The position numbers were made by a program, and so were the translations under genes. From the NCBI GenBank assembly GCA_007117945.1, contig SKTN01000251.1:1-10620 (forward strand): a stretch of DNA of 10,620 bases, in the 5' to 3' direction. Within the stretch, counting starts at the first letter, position 1. Each line of letters opens with the position of its first letter. Source of the DNA: Nitriliruptoraceae bacterium. Lineage in GTDB: Bacteria; Actinomycetota; Nitriliruptoria; Nitriliruptorales; Nitriliruptoraceae. Below the pieces are notes generated by a model. It had not been told where the DNA came from. It searched no databases and saw only the letters and a list, made by a program, of their open reading frames with translations. This document shows, piece after piece, positions 6,572 through 10,620 of the stretch.

Positions 6572-6753
6572 CTCAACTCCGCAAGGTGACCGGGACACGT
6601 CCATGCGCCCGACCATCGGGGTCAACAGCGCGGCAGCCGCTCCGTGTCCGTACACGGGGCGGGACGCGCCCTCATCTCCATCGAGCCGGGGCAGCGTGCA
6701 GCGACACCCCGGACGGGCGCCCACGAACGCGAGCGCCGACGGGTGCGATCATA
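6572..6753 (-). promoter_or_regulatory. Candidate rho promoter and ~170-nt 5' leader
   Basis: TATGAT (6753-6748 on the minus strand) is a near-consensus -10 box overlapping the last codons and stop of thrB. Transcription from it would begin near 6741 and give a leader of about 170 nt before the rho ATG. No good -35 hexamer is seen at 16-18 bases. The leader contains a perfect 6-bp hairpin (6642-6657) and ends with GGAG at 6580-6577. Long leaders involved in autogenous control are known for rho in E. coli; the same role here is inference. The leader has no stop in the rho frame. Confidence 0.45.
6642..6657. other. Perfect hairpin in the rho leader
   Basis: CCGTGT (6642-6647) and ACACGG (6652-6657) form a 6-bp stem around a 4-base loop, CCGT on the plus strand and ACGG on the transcript strand. 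It lies about 70 bases upstream of the rho start codon. It may be part of a leader structure; its size alone does not show function. Confidence 0.4.
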
Positions 6754-7741
6754 ACCGTTGCCGGGGACACAGGATGCAGTCACGGGTGCCCGCGAGACCA
6801 CAGCCGTCATCGGGACAGGAGCGGGCTCCCGAGAGGTCCCAGTCCAGGGCCAGGCAGGCGAACCCGTGGGCCGCCGCCACCTCGTGGGTGGTGGTCTCGG
6901 CGGCGGTGTCGGAGCGCGGGACCGCGACCGCGACGCTCGGCCCCGCACCGGAGAGCCACGCGTGCCGGCCTGCCGCCCGCAGCTCGGCCAGCAGCGACGC
7001 CGAGCCCGGCATCACCCCTGCGCGGGCCGGTTCGTGGAGGTGATCCCCGGAGAGTCCGGCGTGGGCGGGCCACACCCCGGTGAGCGCCGCGAGGACGTGA
7101 CCCGCGCGCGCCGCCTGATCCGCCACCGTCGCGACGGGCACGGTGTCGGGCAGCACCGCACGCGCCGTCGCGGTGGACTGCCGATCCGCCGGCACCAGCA
7201 GCAGCGGCCGCAGCAGGGGAGCCGGGTTGACCCGCCGCAGGACGAGGGTGCCGTCGTCGGTCCGGGCGCAGGCCACCAGCCCCCCGAGCACCGCGGGGGC
7301 GACGTTGTCGGGGTGGCCCTCGAGCTCGGTGGCGAGCTCCACCACCTCGCGGTCGGCGATCCGCAGGGACGCGAGCTCACGTGCCAGGGTGATGCCCGCG
7401 ACGATGGCCGCGGAGGAGGACCCCATCCCCCGCTGCAGCGGGATCCGGCTGCGGACCCGCAGTCCGACGTCGGGGACGGGGACCCCGTAGGTCTCGCAGC
7501 AGGCCACCAGGCTCCGCCAGATCAGGTTGTCCTCGCCCGTGGACACCGCCGCGTCGTCGAGCACCTCCAACCTCGTGGCCACCTGCTCGCGGGGCACGGA
7601 GCGGACGACGAGGTGGTGCTCCAGGGCCATCCCGAAGGCGTCGAAGCCCGCACCGAGGTTCGCCGTCGTGGCGGGGACCTGGACGGTGTGGTGACGCAGG
7701 TCCCGGGCGTGCACGGCGGTGGACGGGCGGTCGGAGGTCAC
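6749..7741 (-). CDS. thrB: Homoserine kinase with a Cys-rich C-terminal tail
   Basis: A 330-residue GHMP-family kinase that phosphorylates L-homoserine with ATP, the step before threonine synthase, in the cytoplasm. Visible motifs are the N-terminal VQVPATTANLGAGFDAFGMAL (20-40), the ATP-binding IPLQRGMGSSSAA (100-112), the substrate-side EGHPDNVAPAVLGGL (141-155), and the C-terminal GHMP signature WLSGAGPSVAVAVP (262-275). The last 30 residues form a tail with Cys309, Cys314, Cys322 and Cys325 (C-x4-C-x7-C-x2-C), which is not a usual part of ThrB. Start: GTG 7741 lies eight bases after GGGAG (7754-7750); the adjacent GTG at 7744 (five-base spacing) is an equal alternative. The longer open frame overlaps the E1 gene and is rejected. 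thrA and thrC, usual neighbours, are not in the window; the upstream gene is a 2-oxoacid dehydrogenase E1. Confidence 0.93.
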   Translation of the reverse strand: MTSDRPSTAVHARDLRHHTVQVPATTANLGAGFDAFGMALEHHLVVRSVPREQVATRLEVLDDAAVSTGEDNLIWRSLVACCETYGVPVPDVGLRVRSRIPLQRGMGSSSAAIVAGITLARELASLRIADREVVELATELEGHPDNVAPAVLGGLVACARTDDGTLVLRRVNPAPLLRPLLLVPADRQSTATARAVLPDTVPVATVADQAARAGHVLAALTGVWPAHAGLSGDHLHEPARAGVMPGSASLLAELRAAGRHAWLSGAGPSVAVAVPRSDTAAETTTHEVAAAHGFACLALDWDLSGARSCPDDGCGLAGTRDCILCPRQRL

Positions 7742-7744
7742 CAC

Positions 7745-7850
7745 ACGTGCTCCCAAGGTCGCGGTCCCAGCCTGCCCGTCGCGGGTGGAGGGTAGCCGTG
7801 GCACCCGATCCACGACCCCGCAGGGGTGTGGACGCCGGCCGTCACCGCGA
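7745..7850 (-). promoter_or_regulatory. E1-thrB intergenic region, candidate thrB promoter
   Basis: This gap of about 106 bases separates the E1 stop from the thrB start. It holds an imperfect 8-bp hairpin (CCAC and CCCC, 7810-7813 and 7816-7819, pairing with GGGG and GTGG, 7823-7826 and 7828-7831). A TAnnnT box, TACCCT, lies at 7794-7789 about 45 bases before the start, and a GGGAG ribosome site at 7754-7750. The hairpin could end E1 transcription and the box could start thrB. No -35 is recognisable, so read-through from the E1 gene is equally possible. Confidence 0.3.
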
Positions 7851-10295
7851 TCAGCGGAGTCGGGGCCACCGGCGTCGGTGCGTGCCCGCCACCTCGGTGC
7901 TGTCAGGGCCCGGGCGCCGGCGGGCACCCGGGCCACCCGCAGCACCGCTGTCCGGTTCCAGGCCGCACACCCGGCGGGCCGCCCGCTCGATCTGCGCCTC
8001 GGTCACCAGCACCGTCGACGCCGAGGGCCCGAGGGGCACGTAGCTGTCCGCCGCACGGACCGTCGCGACGGGCCGGGTGCTGCCGGCCTCCACCATGGTG
8101 GCGACGATGGCGTCGGCGACACCGCCGCTGGCCCGGCACTCGTCCACCACCACTGCGGCGCGGCAGGAGGCGAGGTGTGCGAGCAGCGCGTTCACGGCCA
8201 GGGGCTGGAGCCAGCGCAGGTCGATGACGCGCACCGCGATGCCCTGCGCCTCGAGGCGCGCGGCCACCCGCAGCGACATGCGCAGCCCGTTGCCGTAGGT
8301 GACCAGCGCCAGGTCCGTGCCCGTGCCGTGGACGCCCACCTCGCCCGGCAGCAGGAGCTGGTCGGGGGGTGGGACCGTTGCCAGCCACCCCGCGTCGCCC
8401 TCGCCGTGGAGGTCGCGCTCGTGGTAGAGGGCGATGGGCTCCAGGAAGACCACGACGCTGCCGTCCGCCGCCGCCATCGACAGGGCACCGCGGAGCAGGG
8501 GTGCGGCGTCGTCGGGGCGACTCGGCACGACCAGGTGGATGCCCGGGATCTCCCGGATCGCCGCGACGGCGTGGTCGTTGTGGAAGTGGCCCCCGAAACC
8601 TTTCTGGTAGGCGAGGCCGGCGATGCGCACCACCATCGGCGAGGTGAAGGCCCCGTCGGAGAAGAAGCTCGTGGAGGCCGCCTCCCCGCGGAGCTGATCG
8701 AGGGCGTTGTGGAGGTAGGCGAGGTACTGGATCTCCGGCACCGGGAGGAAGCCCAGCAGCGCCGCTCCCTGGGCCAGGCCCAGGATCGAGGTCTCGTCGA
8801 GGAGGGTGTCGAAGACCCGGCGTGGACCGAACCGGTCGCGCAGCCCGCCCGTTACCCCGTACACGCCCCCCTTGGCCGCGACGTCCTCGCCGAACACCAG
8901 CATCTCCGGGCGTCGCAGCAGCTCGTCGTGGAGCGTGGACCGGATCGCGGCCGCCAGGGTCCGCTCGCCCGGCGCCGTGGCCTCCTCGGGCAGGCCGCGG
9001 GGGTGCACCCGCCGACGCGCACCGGGATCGAGGGGCCGCTCGGCGAGCCCCGCCCGCACCCGCTCGGGATGGTGCGGCGCGAGGGGGGCCAGGACCTCCT
9101 CGCGCGTGCGCAGCGGCGGGACCTTGGCCAGGGATGCGGCCCGTCCCCGGACGTGGGCACGCCGATCGGCCACCAGCGCCTGGAGGGCGTCGCGGCCGAT
9201 GGCGCCCGCCGCCAGCAACTGGCGTGCGTTGCGCGGCAGGGGGTCGCGTTGCTCGTCGGCCTCGATCGCCGCCCGGTCGCGGTAGGCCTGCTCCACGTCG
9301 CTGCCGGCGTGGCCCCACAACCGGACGGTCTCGAGGTGCAGGAAGACCGGGCGGCGCTCGGCGCGGGTGCGCTCGATCGCGTGGGCCGTGGCGGCCCAGA
9401 TCTCATCGAGCTGCCCCCGGGCGGGCACGTAGACCAGGTCCGGCAGGTGGCTGATGCTGCGCTCGACCCAGCCGGGAGGGGTCGCCACGGAGATCCCCAG
9501 GCCGTTGTCCTCGCACACGAACAGCACGGGGGTGGGCGCCCCCTGCCGGGTGGACCACCGGGCGGCGTTCACGGCGGCCTGGGCGGTGGCGTGGTTGAGC
9601 GAGGCGTCACCGAAGGACACGACGGTGATCGCATCGTCGGGGACGGCCTCGGAGGCGGGGAGCGTGACCCGGTTCGCACGGCGACGGTCGATGGCGATGG
9701 CGGTACCGACGGCCTTGGGGAGGTGGGAGCCGATGGTGGAGGTCTGGGGCACCACCCAGCGCGCACGGCTCCCCCACACCTTGTGCCGGCCCCTGGCCAC
9801 GGGGTCGTCCCGGTTGGCGAGCAGGGAGCAGAGCACGTCGTCGACCGCGGCGTCGCTGGCGGCGGCCAGCCGGGCCCGGGCCAGGAACAGCGCCCCGGAG
9901 CGGTAGTGGAGGAAGGCGGGGTCGGTGGGCCGCGTCAGCGCGCCGAGGGCGACGTTGTCCTCGTGACCGGCGGAGCTGATGGTGTAGTAGCCGGTGCCTG
10001 CCACGCGCAGCTCGCGGGCCACGACATCCAGGGCCCGGGAGGTGAACTGGTCGGTGACCGCGGCGACCGCCTCCTCCATGGTGGGGCCGTCGGGCACGCC
10101 GAGCGGGGCCGTGGGCTGGGGCGTGCCGCTGGCCGCGGGCTCCGGGGTTCCCTTGGCGGGGTCGCCCGCACGGGCGGCCTCCGGGTCCGGTGGAGCGGTG
10201 GCCGCGGGATCCGGCGGCGTGGGGGTGTCGGCGGGGACCTGCGCTGTCGCGATGGCGCGGTCGAGCGCCGCCTCCACCGCACGGACCCGTTCCAC
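7851..10295 (-). CDS. Fused alpha-beta 2-oxoacid dehydrogenase E1 (TPP-dependent)
   Basis: An 814-residue single chain joining the E1 alpha and beta subunits of a 2-oxoacid (2-oxoisovalerate/pyruvate type) dehydrogenase, the thiamine-diphosphate decarboxylase of such complexes. Residues 21-70 are a Pro/Ala/Thr-rich linker. The alpha half (about 75-400) has ISSAGHEDNV (106-115), TSTIGSHLPKAVGTAIA (185-201) and the diphosphate-binding FGDASLNHATAQAAVNAA (228-245) with CEDNGLGIS (261-269); Ala replaces the last Gly of GDG. The beta half (about 445-775) has VFGEDVAAKGGVYGVTGGL (467-485) with the expected Glu470, RVFDTLLDETSILGLAQGAALLG (493-515), PEIQYLAY (520-527), GFGGHFHNDH (566-575) and the transketolase C-terminal domain (DLALVTYGNG, 661-670). 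The last 35 residues are Arg/Pro/Gly-rich. Start: GTG 10295 is best placed after GGAGG (10306-10302); GTG 10310 is an alternative adding five residues. No E2 or E3 gene is visible, so the substrate is uncertain. Confidence 0.88.
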   Translation of the reverse strand: MERVRAVEAALDRAIATAQVPADTPTPPDPAATAPPDPEAARAGDPAKGTPEPAASGTPQPTAPLGVPDGPTMEEAVAAVTDQFTSRALDVVARELRVAGTGYYTISSAGHEDNVALGALTRPTDPAFLHYRSGALFLARARLAAASDAAVDDVLCSLLANRDDPVARGRHKVWGSRARWVVPQTSTIGSHLPKAVGTAIAIDRRRANRVTLPASEAVPDDAITVVSFGDASLNHATAQAAVNAARWSTRQGAPTPVLFVCEDNGLGISVATPPGWVERSISHLPDLVYVPARGQLDEIWAATAHAIERTRAERRPVFLHLETVRLWGHAGSDVEQAYRDRAAIEADEQRDPLPRNARQLLAAGAIGRDALQALVADRRAHVRGRAASLAKVPPLRTREEVLAPLAPHHPERVRAGLAERPLDPGARRRVHPRGLPEEATAPGERTLAAAIRSTLHDELLRRPEMLVFGEDVAAKGGVYGVTGGLRDRFGPRRVFDTLLDETSILGLAQGAALLGFLPVPEIQYLAYLHNALDQLRGEAASTSFFSDGAFTSPMVVRIAGLAYQKGFGGHFHNDHAVAAIREIPGIHLVVPSRPDDAAPLLRGALSMAAADGSVVVFLEPIALYHERDLHGEGDAGWLATVPPPDQLLLPGEVGVHGTGTDLALVTYGNGLRMSLRVAARLEAQGIAVRVIDLRWLQPLAVNALLAHLASCRAAVVVDECRASGGVADAIVATMVEAGSTRPVATVRAADSYVPLGPSASTVLVTEAQIERAARRVCGLEPDSGAAGGPGARRRPGPDSTEVAGTHRRRWPRLR

Positions 10296-10407
10296 CACGT
10301 CCCTCCCCACAGCACGTCACCCGGCCGGCGACCATCCCACCCGCCGGAGGGCATCATCGCACCTCCCCACTCTGGCACCCGGGCGGCGCTGCTGCATCCC
10401 CCGTAGC

Positions 10408-10437
10408 CGGGTCCCGGAGCCTTGCGAGCCGGACCCG
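10408..10437. repeat. Inverted repeat, 7-bp stem
   Basis: CGGGTCC (10408-10414) is the exact reverse complement of GGACCCG (10431-10437), with 16 bases between them. It could be a transcript hairpin in the E1 leader or the end of an unseen neighbouring transcript. The stem is modest for DNA of this composition. Confidence 0.4.
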
Positions 10438-10456
10438 CCACCGGTCCCGGTCGGTC

Positions 10457-10500
10457 GGGGTGGTCGTTCCCTGGGCAGACGCCCAGGGAACGACCACCCC
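10457..10500. repeat. Perfect 20-bp inverted repeat with 4-base loop
   Basis: The arm 10457-10476 (GGGGTGGTCGTTCCCTGGGC) is exactly complementary to 10481-10500, with the loop AGAC at 10477-10480. Twenty uninterrupted pairs including A-T-containing positions cannot be put down to base composition. No T-run follows. It could be a dispersed palindromic (REP-like) element, a factor-independent terminator or a structured RNA. Confidence 0.95.
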
Positions 10501-10531
10501 TGCGCACCGATCACCCTGCGACGCCCCGAAG

Positions 10532-10569
10532 GTGGTCCGCAGCTGGGCTCCAGCCCAGGACGCGACCAC
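10532..10569. repeat. Second, degenerate copy of the palindrome
   Basis: It shares the layout of the hairpin at 10457-10500. Outer GTGGTC (10532-10537) faces GACCAC (10564-10569), and inner CTGGGC (10543-10548) faces GCCCAG (10553-10558) around a TCCA loop. The 5-base middle segments are unpaired in the symmetric register (CGCAG against GACGC). In a shifted register, CGC (10538-10540) pairs with GCG (10562-10564), leaving C10537 as a bulge. The hairpin centres are 72 bp apart. Confidence 0.85.
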
Positions 10570-10620
10570 GTCCCGACCGGATGGGGCCGGCGCAGCGCGG
10601 CAGCGGGCGTGACGGCGCGG

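Larger units (their letters stand above)
10296..10620. other. Non-coding stretch upstream of the E1 gene, rich in inverted repeats
   Basis: I see no convincing gene in these 325 bases. Open frames here read through the palindromes on both strands and look like translated repeats. The stretch holds a GGAGGG-type ribosome site for the E1 gene (about 10307-10300), a 7-bp inverted repeat (10408-10437) and two related hairpins (10457-10500 and 10532-10569). An 8-bp inverted pair, CCGGTCGG (10447-10454) and CCGACCGG (10573-10580), encloses both hairpins. No clear promoter for the E1 gene is visible. Confidence 0.6.

Noticed and set aside
5423..6589. Plus-strand open frame opposite rho with hydrophobic-looking stretches
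   Set aside because: It is the complement of the Rho coding sequence; its Val/Ala-rich runs mirror the Asp/Arg codons of the Rho insertion.
6572..6724. Longer N-terminus for Rho starting at 6724
   Set aside because: The extra 51 residues have no Rho similarity, while ATG 6571 has GGAG at good spacing and starts the Rho_N domain directly.
7719..10406. Very long plus-strand open frame (895 codons) opposite the E1 gene
   Set aside because: It is antisense to a gene with clear E1 motifs, is rich in Gly/Arg/His/Val without domains, and runs into the palindrome region; a GC-driven shadow.
10447..10580. CRISPR array or tRNA gene in the palindrome region
   Set aside because: Only two diverged hairpin copies without a regular repeat-spacer pattern, and no cloverleaf with conserved T-arm or anticodon positions could be drawn.
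10190..10612. Frames on both strands across the right end with repeated peptides such as VVPWADAQGTTTP
   Set aside because: The repeated peptides are translations of the two palindromes, readable on both strands; they do not indicate a gene.

Overview
The window is very GC-rich and densely coded, and reads as chromosomal DNA of an actinobacterium (Actinomycetota). Three things support this: a mycothiol S-conjugate amidase (mycothiol is essentially confined to that phylum), a Rho factor with the long Asp/Arg/Gln/Gly-rich insertion typical of actinobacterial Rho, and the thrB-rho adjacency found in many actinobacteria. Several sequences resemble those of deep-branching groups (Nitriliruptoria/Egibacter-like), but that placement is an impression from memory. 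I see no transposase, integrase, phage gene, CRISPR array, tRNA or rRNA. Most genes are ordinary housekeeping genes; the intergenic DNA and some gene pairings are more unusual.

Layout, left to right. (1) The 3' end of a plus-strand gene, possibly a glutamate-cysteine ligase-like protein, converges on a minus-strand operon across a strong hairpin (249-282). (2) The minus-strand operon, transcribed right to left, is a CinA/MoaB-type nucleotide enzyme (2450-3310), mca (1530-2453) and an MFS_3 exporter (286-1533). Both junctions are 4-base GTGA overlaps, so the three are probably translationally coupled. Mca releases mercapturic acids from mycothiol conjugates, so a coupled exporter suggests a cleave-and-export detoxification unit. 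(3) Divergent from it is a polytopic membrane protein of unknown function (3436-4371) with a possibly leaderless start, followed by a small DUF2007-like protein with a membrane anchor (4475-4831). (4) A long hairpin (4844-4881) separates this from minus-strand rho (4877-6571). (5) Upstream of rho are thrB, homoserine kinase, with an unusual four-cysteine tail (6749-7741), and a large fused alpha-beta 2-oxoacid dehydrogenase E1 (7851-10295). The rho promoter appears to lie across the thrB stop codon, leaving a leader of about 170 nt. (6) The last 325 bases hold no convincing gene but carry two related palindromes: a perfect 20-bp stem with a 4-base loop, and a degenerate copy 72 bp away.

The long open frames antisense to rho, mca, the cinA-like gene and the E1 gene are shadows caused by high GC content.
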